Assembly (NCBI GenBank): GCA_947258545.1
Contig: CAMYJI010000005.1
Location: forward strand, 28,796-92,795
Reading direction: 5' to 3'
From: an uncultured Ectothiorhodospiraceae bacterium
Lineage (GTDB): Bacteria; Pseudomonadota; Gammaproteobacteria; UBA9214
DNA: 64,000 nt
Below the pieces are notes generated by a model. The model saw only the letters and a list, made by a program, of their open reading frames with translations, made no database searches and had not been told where the DNA came from. Below are positions 1-7,645 of the stretch, in pieces; position 1 is the first letter of the stretch, and the number at the start of each line of letters is the position of its first letter. The position numbers were made by a program, and so were the translations under genes.

Positions 1-104
1 GCGGCATCAGGAAGGTCTTCGGCTACCTGGTGAACCTGTTCGGCAACCGGGAAACCGGGACGACAGCAGACAAACCTGCCGCCGGTAGTGAATCGCGGAA
101 ATGA
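1..104 (+). CDS. 3' end of an unidentified gene (partial)
   Basis: The open frame enters from the left edge (codons begin at base 3) and stops with TGA at 102-104. The visible 33 residues end in a polar, low-complexity tail (GNRETGTTADKPAAGSESRK) after a short amphipathic or hydrophobic stretch (VFGYLVNLF). The stop overlaps the ATG of the next gene as ATGA, which suggests translational coupling with the TlpA-like protein. Too little is present to identify it. Confidence 0.55.
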   Translation, partial: GIRKVFGYLVNLFGNRETGTTADKPAAGSESRK

Positions 105-646
105 AAGCCGGCAAGTTGACCATCATCCTGGGCCTCATGGTCCTGCTCGCGACCATCGGTATCCTTTCGCTGCCGCCCGAGGGGCCCACCACCCGCCCCG
201 ATATCACTCTGGTGACCGCGGACGGTGATAAGCTACCCCTGGAAAGCCTAAGTGGCCGACCGCTGCTGGTCACGTTCTGGTCAACCACCTGCGCGACCTG
301 CATCCGCGAGATGCCGCACCTGGCCGCACTCCACGATGAACTGGCGCCCCGCGGCCTGGAGATCATCGGCATCAGCATGTACTACGACCCGCCCAACCAG
401 GTGCTGGCCATGCGCAAGTCACGCAACATTCCGTATACTATTGCGCTGGATATGCGTGCCGAGGCCTCGCAGGCCTTCGGCGATATCCGGGTAACACCCA
501 GCACCTTCCTGATCGCGCCGGATGGTCGTATTGTCTACAGGCAGGCCGGCATGCTGAGCATGGAGCGGGTAAAGAAGCGTATCCTCGCCCTGCTGGAGGG
601 CGAGGTTGCTGAGAATCGAATGTATTCAGGAGGCCCAAACACATGA
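101..646 (+). CDS. TlpA/ResA-like membrane-anchored thioredoxin-fold protein
   Basis: 181 residues. A hydrophobic N-terminal segment (about 7-24) looks like an uncleaved signal anchor, so the domain should face the periplasm. The redoxin domain has the active site CATC inside FWSTTCATCIREMP (about residues 58-64) and the cis-proline loop VTPSTFLI (about 131-138), as in the TlpA/ResA/CcmG family. Such proteins reduce or exchange disulfides in the periplasm, for example during cytochrome c maturation. The gene overlaps the preceding partial frame by 4 bp (ATGA), so it is probably in an operon with it. The exact substrate is unknown. Confidence 0.85.
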   Translation: MKAGKLTIILGLMVLLATIGILSLPPEGPTTRPDITLVTADGDKLPLESLSGRPLLVTFWSTTCATCIREMPHLAALHDELAPRGLEIIGISMYYDPPNQVLAMRKSRNIPYTIALDMRAEASQAFGDIRVTPSTFLIAPDGRIVYRQAGMLSMERVKKRILALLEGEVAENRMYSGGPNT

Positions 647-700
647 GAAAAGACTGTTAAATCAGACGTCGAATCATTCCGAGCAGATCGAAAAAGGTAT

Positions 701-845
701 GACGTCATTGCGAGTGTAGAGAAGCAACCTCATACAGATTAATCAACTGGTTGGAGATTGCTTCGTCACTTCGTTTCTCGCAATGACAAATTAATCAGAG
801 CTTCCCTAAAGATTGCTTCATTGCTAGGCTCCTCGCAATGACAGA
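701..845. repeat. Dispersed palindromic repeat, TCATTGCGAGCG family
   Basis: An imperfect inverted repeat: GTCATTGCGAG at about 704-714 pairs with CTCGCAATGAC at about 778-788. The inner arms GAAGCAACCT and AGATTGCTTCGTC also pair. A second, half-length copy ends at about 843 (CTCCTCGCAATGAC). The same family recurs at about 1860 and at 63924-64000. It fills the gap between the TlpA-like gene and hemJ. No coding potential is seen. Confidence 0.8.
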
Positions 846-892
846 TTAATCAGATCATCCTGAACAACCGTCAACAGGAAAACAACACCGCC

Positions 893-1315
893 ATGCTCTG
901 GATCAAGGCACTACACATCGTCTTCCTCGTCACCTGGTTTGCGGGGCTGTTCTACCTGCCCCGGCTGTTTGTCTATCACGCCGATGCCCGCGACGAGGCC
1001 AGCCATGCACGCTTCCTGGTGATGGAACGCAAGCTGTTTGCCATCATGACCATAGGCGCCGCACTGACCGCCATCTTCGGTGTCTGGCTGCTGATCGACT
1101 ATGCCTGGCTGGCCTACCAGCATACGGGCTGGCTGATCACCAAGCTGGTCCTGGTCGTGTTGCTGGTCGCCTACCACGTCTCCTGTGCCTATGTGATCCG
1201 TGCCTTCCGCGAGGAGCGAAACCGCCACAGCCATGTGTACTACCGCTGGTACAACGAAGTCCCTACATTCCTGCTGATCGCGATCGTCCTTCTCGCCGTG
1301 GTGAAACCCTTCTAG
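893..1315 (+). CDS. hemJ: Protoporphyrinogen IX oxidase, HemJ type
   Basis: 140 residues with four predicted membrane helices, the usual HemJ length and layout. The N-terminus MLWIKALHIVFLVTWFAGLF and the following PRLFVYH are the family signature, including the conserved early histidine (H8) that is thought to bind heme. Lys at about residue 84 in the TKLVLV helix matches the other conserved position. HemJ oxidises protoporphyrinogen IX to protoporphyrin IX in the inner membrane during heme synthesis. It stands alone between two repeat clusters. Confidence 0.93.
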   Translation: MLWIKALHIVFLVTWFAGLFYLPRLFVYHADARDEASHARFLVMERKLFAIMTIGAALTAIFGVWLLIDYAWLAYQHTGWLITKLVLVVLLVAYHVSCAYVIRAFREERNRHSHVYYRWYNEVPTFLLIAIVLLAVVKPF

Positions 1316-1380
1316 GCAACGGGGAAACAGGGCAAACCGCCAGGTTTCGGGTTACAATACTAAAGAAGCTCTGATTAATT

Positions 1381-1440
1381 CGTCATGCCGGCATCCAATG
1401 TATTGAATAACATGGATCCCGGCATGCGCCGGGATGACGG
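1381..1440. repeat. Palindromic CGTCATGCCGGCAT / ATGCGCCGGGATGACG repeat
   Basis: An imperfect inverted repeat of the common bacterial 'CGTCAT-CCCGG' type: CGTCATGCCGGCATCC at 1381 pairs with GGATCCCGGCATGCGCCGGGATGACG ending at about 1439. AATTAATCAGAG-like sequence borders it on the right, as at 790-800. It lies just upstream of yggX and explains an apparent in-frame N-terminal extension of that gene. Confidence 0.75.
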
Positions 1441-1495
1441 TAAAGGAATTAATCAGAGGTTCCTTAATAAGTTTGATGAACCGAGGTACACACTG

Positions 1496-1780
1496 ATGAG
1501 CCGTATAGTTAATTGCGTCGTACTCAAACGGGAGGCCGAGGGCCTGGACGCGCCACCGCATCCCGGTTCACTGGGCGAGCGCATTTACGAGAATGTGTCT
1601 GCGGAAGGCTGGCAGAAATGGCTGGAGCGCCTGACCATGATCATCAACGAAAACGGCCTGAACACCGCCGACCCCGCCAGCATCGAGGTCATCGAAAAAC
1701 ACATGGTGGGCTTCCTGTTCAGCGAAGGCGATTACGGCGCCACCCCTGCGGGCTTCCAGCCACCGGGTGCCAAGAAATAG
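1496..1780 (+). CDS. yggX: Fe(2+)-trafficking / oxidative damage protection protein YggX
   Basis: 94 residues, close to the usual 90 or so. The N-terminus MSRIVNCVVLKREAEGLD, with Cys7, matches the YggX family, as does the pattern PGSLGERIYENVS...W...W...MIINE...L...D...IEVIEKHMVGFLF. The proteins protect Fe-S clusters and influence iron handling in the cytoplasm. I chose the ATG at 1496 because it follows a GAGG at a sensible distance and gives the family N-terminus. The 37 codons open upstream run through a dispersed repeat and are not credible protein. Confidence 0.93.
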   Translation: MSRIVNCVVLKREAEGLDAPPHPGSLGERIYENVSAEGWQKWLERLTMIINENGLNTADPASIEVIEKHMVGFLFSEGDYGATPAGFQPPGAKK

Positions 1781-2016
1781 CCTGGCAATGGCCACGATAA
1801 AAAACGTGAAACGTGAGAAGTAACAAAATAAAGGAACTTCTGATTTTTTGATGCATCACGTCATTGCGAGCGTAGCGCACCGAACAGTCGGCATTGTGTT
1901 GGGTACATTGCTTCGCAACATTACCCAACCTACCCGCCTTTTCACGTCTCATTTCATTTCTGGATTCCGTGGCTAATCTCTGGTGCGCACGGCGCACTCT
2001 ACGTGTAACTCACGTT
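1781..2016. repeat. Mixed repeat cluster between yggX and the ATP-grasp gene
   Basis: The cluster holds heptamer units of the ACGTGAAACGTGA type (about 1805-1819 and, inverted, 2003-2022) and a fragment of the TCATTGCGAGCG family (about 1860-1875). It also holds a GTTGGGTAC...ACCCAACCTAC-type pair (about 1899-1932) and a decamer-type GGATTCCGTGGC segment (about 1963). The right end supplies the stop codon of the convergent ATP-grasp gene. Confidence 0.7.
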
Positions 2017-3318
2017 TCACGTTTTTATACCTCTCTGCCCCCGCTCGTCCTCCAGCACCAGCTTCGGCGCAACAACGATCTTCAGCTTTTCATGGGCCGC
2101 TCGCAGGGCCGCCTCGGCCTCCGCGGGGGTTGCCGCACGCGCGAACATGAAGCCCAGGTAACTCGCGCCTTCCGGCAAGGGCACGAGTTCATAGCCCTCG
2201 CGGATATTGATCAGGATCTCCTCGATGCCGGGAACCGCGCGCGCCTCGGTGATCCCCTCGATGCGCCGCAGGATCCCGCCCTGCTGTATCGGAATCATCA
2301 ATACACCGGCCCCCCCGCCCTGTGCCTTGACCGCTAGCGGCTGGCCAACGGCGTGGGAAATCACCAGGTCTTCCAGGCCCTGGCCGGTGCCAAACTGCAA
2401 CAGACGCGCGCACTCCCCGCCGATGGTCCGGGAGGCGACCTCCATAATGATGCCGTCGCCCCCGCTGATGCGCACCTCGGCGTGTACCGGTCCTTCCTGC
2501 AGGCCCAGTGCCCGGCAGGCCTGCTCCACGCGCCGGGTGAGTTGCGACCGAATGGCCACATCATGCCGCGACGGTGTGATGTAATAGGTCTCCTCAAAAA
2601 ACGGCCCTTCCAGCGGATCCGGCTTGTCGAACAGGGCCAGCGCCTCCAGCCGGCCATCATGCAGCAGCCCTTCCAGCGCGACCTCGGGCCCGGAGACGAA
2701 GCTCTCCACCAGCAGGTGTGTAGTGGCGAAGGTCTCCTGGCTTGTTTCTCCGGCAAGTATCGCCCTCACCCGTTCACAGGCGGCAAGCATTTCGGCTCTG
2801 TCGTCGGCACGGATCACACCCCGACTTGCCGACAGGGCCAGTGGCTTGATGACGCAGGGGCAATCGAGGTCAATACCCTTCAACTGGGGCGCAAGCGCCT
2901 GTCTCAGATCGATGAGGCGGAATAAGGGCACCGGTACACCCGCGGCGGCCAGGGCCTGGCGGGACAAGTCCTTGCGGCGCGAGTAGTGAGCGGCCCAGGG
3001 TGGATTGTGCGGCAGGTCCAGTACCTCGGCGATGCGGCTACCGAGTTCCACGCTGGCATCATCGGTCGCCACCACGCCGGCGAACGGCTGGGCAGCATTG
3101 GCCACCAGTAACTGCTCCAGGGCAGCCGGATCTTCCAGGTTGATATGCAGGCCGTCAGCGATTTCGCTGACCAGGGAGAAGCGGCCCTCGGAGGCAACCA
3201 GGGCATCGATGCCCCGCCGCCGGGCGGCTTCAAGATAGGAAACAGTGCGGTAGCTGTTCGGGGGGGCAATCAACAGGAGGCGGGCTACCCGCCTCCCAGG
3301 CGTCGTCCTCAGGCACAA
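2017..3318 (-). CDS. ATP-grasp domain enzyme (carboxylate-amine ligase-like)
   Basis: Up to 433 residues. The fold runs from an N-terminal Rossmann-like part (RLLLIAPPNSYRT) through a pre-ATP-grasp segment (HNPPWAAHYSRRKDLSRQAL) to the ATP-grasp core. Core features are CVIKPLALSASRGVIRADD, LLVESFVSGPEVALEGLL, and a metal-binding stretch with HAEVRIS and IIMEVASRTIGG. Enzymes of this group join a carboxylate to an amine using ATP; the substrate cannot be read from sequence. The first usable codon is TTG at 3318, inside the 3' end of the Fe-S carrier gene. A second TTG about 14 codons in is possible, so the start is uncertain. The last codons (ACG TGA) lie in a heptamer repeat. Confidence 0.82.
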   Translation of the reverse strand: MCLRTTPGRRVARLLLIAPPNSYRTVSYLEAARRRGIDALVASEGRFSLVSEIADGLHINLEDPAALEQLLVANAAQPFAGVVATDDASVELGSRIAEVLDLPHNPPWAAHYSRRKDLSRQALAAAGVPVPLFRLIDLRQALAPQLKGIDLDCPCVIKPLALSASRGVIRADDRAEMLAACERVRAILAGETSQETFATTHLLVESFVSGPEVALEGLLHDGRLEALALFDKPDPLEGPFFEETYYITPSRHDVAIRSQLTRRVEQACRALGLQEGPVHAEVRISGGDGIIMEVASRTIGGECARLLQFGTGQGLEDLVISHAVGQPLAVKAQGGGAGVLMIPIQQGGILRRIEGITEARAVPGIEEILINIREGYELVPLPEGASYLGFMFARAATPAEAEAALRAAHEKLKIVVAPKLVLEDERGQRGIKT

Positions 3319-3698
3319 CCCCCGCCGGCCGCACCGCAGGCACCGCAGGTGCCCGATCCACCAGTCATGGCGAAGGCGTTGTTGAAGACGAAACTGGCGC
3401 CCGTGGGACGCTCCACATAATCGATCTCCACGCCACGCAGGTAGTTCAGCGCCACCGCATCGACAAAGACATTAAAGCCCTCTTCCTGACGCACGTAGTC
3501 GTATTCCGTCTGCTTGTCGGTAAAGGTCATGCCGTAACCCATGCCGCCGCAACCGCCGCCCGAGACGAAGACGCGGATCGCCTGCAGATCGTCTTCCTCG
3601 ACCTGGCTGAACAACTCGGTCATCTTGGCGCGCGCGGCCGCTGTCAGGACCACATCGGATTCGGTGAGTGTCATCATTTCGCTTGCTGCTGTTGCCAT
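3309..3698 (-). CDS. A-type iron-sulfur cluster carrier (HesB/IscA/ErpA family), atypical C-terminus
   Basis: 129 residues with the HesB-like core: LTAAARAKMTELF, RVFVSGGGCGGMGYGM (Cys50) and FVDAVALNYLRGVEIDYV. The family usually ends in CGCGSSF. Here the tail is TCGACGAAGGGCA, giving Cys118, Cys121 and Cys128 with different spacing. The protein should still bind and pass on an Fe-S cluster in the cytoplasm, but it is not a textbook ErpA. Its 3' end overlaps the possible start of the ATP-grasp gene by up to 10 bp, so the two are probably co-transcribed. A candidate promoter lies about 50-75 bp upstream. Confidence 0.88.
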   Translation of the reverse strand: MATAASEMMTLTESDVVLTAAARAKMTELFSQVEEDDLQAIRVFVSGGGCGGMGYGMTFTDKQTEYDYVRQEEGFNVFVDAVALNYLRGVEIDYVERPTGASFVFNNAFAMTGGSGTCGACGAAGGGCA

Positions 3699-3745
3699 TT
3701 TGAACCTCGCCTTAAAACGTTTACTGAAATGTAACTGTTAGACCC

Positions 3746-3775
3746 AATATAAACCGTGATCGCCAGGGATGCCAA
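3746..3775 (-). promoter_or_regulatory. Candidate sigma70 promoter for the Fe-S carrier gene
   Basis: On the minus strand, TTGGCA (3775-3770) and TATATT (3751-3746) are separated by 18 bp and lie about 50 bp before the start codon. It was found by eye and has no experimental support. Confidence 0.45.
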
Positions 3776-3921
3776 TTTTATCAAGGCAACCCGTTGACGC
3801 TTGCCCTCGCCCGGGGCAATCCGGGTTAATCAGCTATTTCCTCATTCATAACAGATAGATAAAACCCATCATCAAGTATATCCAGGTCACCATTCAAGGA
3901 TAAAATCCAAGATTAATTCTA

Positions 3922-3961
3922 AATGATAACGATTTGCATTACGTTTAATAACGGGTAGAAT
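3922..3961 (+). promoter_or_regulatory. Candidate Fur box overlapping the porin promoter
   Basis: AATGATAACGATTTGCATT (3922-3940) fits three successive NAT(A/T)AT-like hexamers (AATGAT, AACGAT, TTGCAT), the usual reading of a Fur operator. A promoter can be drawn with -35 TTGCAT (3934-3939), a 16-bp spacer and -10 TAGAAT (3956-3961). Repressor bound at the operator would cover the -35. The porin starts 40 bp downstream with a good AGGAG. Iron control is inferred. Confidence 0.6.
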
Positions 3962-4000
3962 ATCAGTTGTTCTTAATACGTTTATTTTACAGGAGCCCAC

Positions 4001-5233
4001 ATGAATTACTCGATATTGTTTTCTTCCCTGCTTGCCGGCCTGCTTATGACGGCAACCACTGTCAATGCCGCCACGCCGACTGCCGAGGAACTCTGGAAGA
4101 TCATTCAGGAGCAGCAGGCGGAAATCGAGGCCCTGAAGGGTCAGCAACAGACCACCGAACAAAAGGCGGTCGCCGCCGATGAAAAGGCCGAGGCCGCCGT
4201 CGAAGCCGTGGAGGACACCGTGGCCACCACCGGCAACTGGTCCGATAAAACCCACATCGGCGGTTACGGTGAACTGCACTACAACAACATCGATGCCGAC
4301 GATTCCAGCAAGGACAAGGATGAAATCGACTTCCACCGCTTCGTGCTGTTCTTCGGTCACGAGTTCACCGACCGACTGCGATTTAACTCTGAACTCGAAT
4401 TCGAACATGCCCTGACTAAAGACACCGCAGATGGCTCCGGCCCAGGCGAGGTCGAACTGGAACAGGCCTACATCGAGTACGACATCAACGATCAGCTGAC
4501 GACCCGTGGCGGCCTGTTCATCCTGCCCATCGGCATCCTGAACGAGACCCACGAACCGAACACCTTCTACGGCGTGGAACGCAACGACGTCGAGAACATC
4601 ATCATACCGACCACCTGGTGGGCCGGTGGCGCCGGTCTCAGCGGGCATCATGCAAGCGGGCTGAGCTGGGATCTGGCCATCCACGAAGGTCTTAAAATGC
4701 CGACCGACAGTTATCGTGTCCGCAGTGGCCGCCAGAAGACCGCCGAGGCCAACGCAAATGACCTGGCCTACACCGGCCGGGTGAAATACACCGGAATCCC
4801 GGGCCTGGAACTGGCCGCCTCCCTCAACTACCAGACGGACGCCTCCCAGGAAGGCAGCGACGGCCTGGATGAAGGCCTGCTGTTCTCGGCCCACGCCGTC
4901 TACCAGAACGGCCCCTTCGCCCTGCGCGCACTGTATGCCGAGTGGAACTTCGACGGCAGTGGGGTCAAGGCCGCGAATGCCGACGAACAGAAGGGCTGGT
5001 ACCTGGAGCCCAGCTTCAAACCACGCAAGGACCTTGGCCTGTATGCGCGTTACGAGGACATCGAAGGCGCGCGTAGCCGGGACAAGTTCGACCAGTGGGA
5101 GATCGGCTTGAACTACTGGCCACACGAGGACGTGGTACTCAAGGCCGATTACCGCAACCGTGACCATGACCTGTCCACCGAGTCCGGGCGCAACTTCGAC
5201 GCCTTCGACCTCGGCATCGGTTATCACTTCTGA
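4001..5233 (+). CDS. Outer-membrane porin with N-terminal coiled coil (OprO/P-like)
   Basis: 410 residues. A signal peptide ends near AATVNA (about residues 1-23). A short coiled coil follows (EELWKIIQEQQAEIEALKG and an Ala/Glu-rich stretch to about 75), then a beta-barrel with alternating aromatic strands ending in LGIGYHF. The terminal Phe is the BAM recognition signal. The coiled coil would trimerise the protein and hold it near peptidoglycan, as in phosphate-selective-type porins. The substrate is unknown. The upstream Fur-like box and the downstream FMN-binding and PepSY genes make a role in iron or anion acquisition plausible. Confidence 0.85.
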   Translation: MNYSILFSSLLAGLLMTATTVNAATPTAEELWKIIQEQQAEIEALKGQQQTTEQKAVAADEKAEAAVEAVEDTVATTGNWSDKTHIGGYGELHYNNIDADDSSKDKDEIDFHRFVLFFGHEFTDRLRFNSELEFEHALTKDTADGSGPGEVELEQAYIEYDINDQLTTRGGLFILPIGILNETHEPNTFYGVERNDVENIIIPTTWWAGGAGLSGHHASGLSWDLAIHEGLKMPTDSYRVRSGRQKTAEANANDLAYTGRVKYTGIPGLELAASLNYQTDASQEGSDGLDEGLLFSAHAVYQNGPFALRALYAEWNFDGSGVKAANADEQKGWYLEPSFKPRKDLGLYARYEDIEGARSRDKFDQWEIGLNYWPHEDVVLKADYRNRDHDLSTESGRNFDAFDLGIGYHF

Positions 5234-5255
5234 TCGGATACATTCGCATAACCAC

Positions 5256-5284
5256 GACAGGACAGGGCAACCACCTGTCCTGTC
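5256..5284 (+). terminator. Hairpin after the porin gene, possible partial terminator
   Basis: GACAGGACAG (5256-5265) and CTGTCCTGTC (5275-5284) form a 10-bp stem with a 9-base loop, followed by the weakly T-rich TTGTTA. It lies between the porin and the FMN-binding gene. It may reduce readthrough so that the abundant porin is made in excess of the downstream reductase proteins. Confidence 0.5.
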
Positions 5285-5299
5285 TTGTTACCGATAGCC

Positions 5300-5821
5300 A
5301 TGCGCCATCTCCTGACCTTCCTGCTGCTCGTACTTGGCACCAACGTGTCGGCACGCGGCGTCTACCAGACAGCGGATGACTTCCTGGCGGATGTGTTTGC
5401 CGGCACCCCGCCGCAGGCCGCTGTCGTCTGGCTACGCGGCGAGGTCAAGACGACGGCCGCCGACATCCTGGGGCACAACTACCCGGCCCTGCGTATCCGT
5501 TACTGGGGGGCCGGTAAACGCAGCGCCTGGATACTGGAGGAGATCGGCAAGGAGAAACCCATCACCGTCGGCCTGGTGGTCGAGGACAATGCCTTGAAGA
5601 ACATACGCGTGCTGGAATTCAGGGAGAGCCGCGGCTGGGAGGTGCGCCACGGTTTCTTCACCGACCAGTTCAACGGTGCCAGGCTCGCCGGTGAGTATGA
5701 ACTGGACCGTTCCATCGACGGCATCTCCGGCGCCACCCTGTCGGTGCGCGCCCTGGAGAAACTCGCCCGCCTCGCCCTCTACCTGCATAGCCAGACCCCG
5801 CACGCCCATGACACGCCATAA
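5300..5821 (+). CDS. Exported FMN-binding domain protein (covalent flavin)
   Basis: 173 residues from ATG 5300, which gives a clean signal peptide (RHLLTFLLLVLGTNVSA); a TTG five codons upstream is unlikely. The C-terminal FMN-binding domain carries DGISGATLS. Its SGAT motif is the ApbE flavinylation site, so FMN should be attached to Thr146, as in NqrC and RnfG. The protein should sit in the periplasm and pass single electrons. It overlaps the start of the PepSY gene by 14 bp. Together they look like a membrane-to-periplasm electron relay, possibly a ferric reductase given the Fur-like site upstream. Its function has not been shown. Confidence 0.85.
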   Translation: MRHLLTFLLLVLGTNVSARGVYQTADDFLADVFAGTPPQAAVVWLRGEVKTTAADILGHNYPALRIRYWGAGKRSAWILEEIGKEKPITVGLVVEDNALKNIRVLEFRESRGWEVRHGFFTDQFNGARLAGEYELDRSIDGISGATLSVRALEKLARLALYLHSQTPHAHDTP

Positions 5822-6620
5822 GAAAAAATCACGCGCCAAGCTGCTGCGCTCGCTGTTTATCTGGCACCGCTACATCGGCCTGACGGCGGCCCTGTTCGTG
5901 GTCATCCTGGCCCTCACCGGGCTCGCGCTGAACCACACCGAGGAGCTGGGGCTGGACTCGCGCCATGTGCAATCCGGCATGCTGCTGGACTGGTACGGCG
6001 TGCATGCACCGGCGTCCATCACCAGCTACCCGGTGGACCAACACATCCTGTCCGCCGTCGGCAAGCAGGTCTACTGGAACACGGAGCTGGTTCCGCAGGT
6101 AGATGGCCCTCTGCTGGGCGCGCTCGGGTATTCCGACCTGGTCGTGGCCGCGGTGGAAGGCGGTTTACTGCTGTTCACGCTGGAAGGGGAACTCATCGAA
6201 CAACTAGGGGGGAATGCTGGTGTGCCGGCCGGTATGCAGGCCATCGGACTTGCACCGGCCGGCAAACTTGCCATTCGCGCCGCGCACGGTTACTACCAGA
6301 CGGACAGCGATTTCCTCGAGTGGCATGAGACCGATACCCTCGACCCAGTCGCCTGGGCAACAGCAATCGATACGCCTGCGCCCTTACAGGCGGCACTGGT
6401 CGATGCCTACCGTGGCAGCGGCCTGTCGCTGGAACGCGTGCTGCTCGACCTGCACAGCGGCCGCATCCTCGGCAACTGGGGCGTCTATCTCATGGATGCC
6501 GCCGCCATCCTGTTCCTGCTGCTGGCCTTCAGTGGTGTCTGGCTGTGGGCCAAACGCCGCGCCAGCGCCCGCGAACACCTGCGCCACAAGCAGACACACG
6601 AAAAAATACGTGAAACGTGA
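5808..6620 (+). CDS. PepSY-associated transmembrane protein
   Basis: 270 residues from ATG 5808. The N-terminus is basic (TRHKKKSRAKLLRSL), then FIWHRYIGLTAALFVVILAL forms helix 1 with the family His and Gly. A periplasmic region of about 180 residues follows. The C-terminal LLLDLHSGRILGNWG leads into helix 2 (MDAAAILFLLLAFSGVWLW), typical of PepSY_TM proteins. These are common next to siderophore and flavin-reductase genes and may carry heme through the conserved His residues. It overlaps the FMN-binding gene. The last codons (CGT GAA ACG TGA) are made of heptamer repeat, so the native end may have been altered by repeat insertion. Confidence 0.85.
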   Translation: MTRHKKKSRAKLLRSLFIWHRYIGLTAALFVVILALTGLALNHTEELGLDSRHVQSGMLLDWYGVHAPASITSYPVDQHILSAVGKQVYWNTELVPQVDGPLLGALGYSDLVVAAVEGGLLLFTLEGELIEQLGGNAGVPAGMQAIGLAPAGKLAIRAAHGYYQTDSDFLEWHETDTLDPVAWATAIDTPAPLQAALVDAYRGSGLSLERVLLDLHSGRILGNWGVYLMDAAAILFLLLAFSGVWLWAKRRASAREHLRHKQTHEKIRET

Positions 6621-6643
6621 AACGTGAAACGTGAAACGTGAAA
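6609..6643. repeat. Heptamer tandem repeat (CGTGAAA)5
   Basis: Five consecutive copies of CGTGAAA. The first two supply the last codons and the TGA of the PepSY gene. It is the same family as the TCACGTT/TCACGCT arrays at 8820-8875 and 62306-62385, read on the other strand. Confidence 0.95.
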
Positions 6644-6901
6644 ATTGTATCTTCGTAGGGTGCACTCCGTGCACCGTTAATCCCGAAACACACCCGACCT
6701 CGATGGTGCGTATAACGCACCCTACCTCTGCTGTATACCCCGTAGGATGGGCAAAGGCCCACGGGCCGTGCCCATCATTACCTTCTCGTGTTGGGCACGC
6801 TGCGCTTTGCCCAACCTACACAATCAAATCAGAGAGAATATACTGTAGGAGCGCCCCGTTTATGCCCGGTGATTAATCGGGTGCAGGCGCGACAGGTCAC
6901 T
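6644..6901. repeat. Repeat cluster between the PepSY gene and the retropepsin gene
   Basis: Three dispersed elements lie side by side. GTAGGGTGCACTCCGTGCAC pairs with GGTGCGTATAACGCACCCTAC (6655-6725). GTAGGATGGGCAAAGGCCCAC is followed by GTTGGGCACGCTGCGCTTTG and CCCAACCTAC (6742-6820). An inverted copy of the 47-bp element occupies about 6844-6894 (starting TGTAGGAGCG and containing TTTATGCCCGGTG). No gene is seen. Confidence 0.75.
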
Positions 6902-7615
6902 CTACCTGTCGCTCAGGATAATACGCCCATTGGTATCGTCGATGGTCATTCTGAACCGTTGCAGGAAACTCATCCCCAGCAACTTGTTACCACCCAGCCG
7001 CTGATCGTCCAGAAAGGTCACACCCACCTCCTGCGCCACCGCCGTGCCGACATCGACGGAAATGAGCGTGCCGAATTTCGCCTGCACCCTGCCGTTGGCC
7101 GTCTGGGTCCAGCCATCGCGCAGTTCTTCTGCGACAAATCCCAGCATAGTCATCATCGATGCCGGCAGCACCAGCGTCGAGGCACCGGTGTCCACCACCA
7201 GGGACACCGGCACCGGTGCCTGTCCTGGACCCACCAGCACTGCATCAACAACTTGGTGCAAACCCTCGCGTCGCGCTGAAATGATGTGTTCGCCAGGTGT
7301 GCTGAAGACATTTACCGAGGTGATTTCAGTCCGGGAAAGCCGCCCGGCCTGGCCGACTGCCAGTATGATGACCTTGTCGAGATCACCCCGGTCATTGTCG
7401 ATCACGACATAGTTGTAGCCACTCAGCAGACGCTTGATCTGATGGCGTACCTCACCGGAGGCGGGTTTGGCCGATTCATCGGCCAGCAGCTCCAGCCCCT
7501 GGATCTCAAATCCATGGAGACCGGATAACCCTAAAAGCTGCTCGCGCAGGTCTGCAGCAAAGGCACCTGAAGCCGTCAACATCGTGGCGACAAAGATAAC
7601 CAGCAAGCCCTGCAT
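6902..7615 (-). CDS. Exported retropepsin-like aspartic protease (TIGR02281-like, clan AA)
   Basis: 237 residues. ATG 7615 has AGGAG seven bases upstream and opens a signal peptide (MQGLLVIFVATMLTASGAFA). The C-terminal domain carries the aspartyl protease signature VVDTGASTLVLP with the catalytic Asp in DTGAS, followed by LGMSFLQRFRMTIDD. Bacterial single-domain retropepsins work as dimers. The substrate of this periplasmic form is unknown. About 100 residues before the protease domain have no clear match. The gene is flanked by two inverted copies of the 47-bp repeat (about 6844-6894 and 7753-7801). Confidence 0.83.
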   Translation of the reverse strand: MQGLLVIFVATMLTASGAFAADLREQLLGLSGLHGFEIQGLELLADESAKPASGEVRHQIKRLLSGYNYVVIDNDRGDLDKVIILAVGQAGRLSRTEITSVNVFSTPGEHIISARREGLHQVVDAVLVGPGQAPVPVSLVVDTGASTLVLPASMMTMLGFVAEELRDGWTQTANGRVQAKFGTLISVDVGTAVAQEVGVTFLDDQRLGGNKLLGMSFLQRFRMTIDDTNGRIILSDR

Positions 7616-7645
7616 ACGACACACTCCTGTTATCAGATCCCTCAA

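Noticed and set aside
1385..1495. N-terminal extension of yggX by 37 residues
   Set aside because: The segment lies in a dispersed palindromic repeat, and the family start with its own ribosome site is at 1496.
3887..5227. Long open frame antisense to the porin gene
   Set aside because: It mirrors the codon pattern of the porin, has no domain and no ribosome site. It is a shadow of a GC-rich gene.
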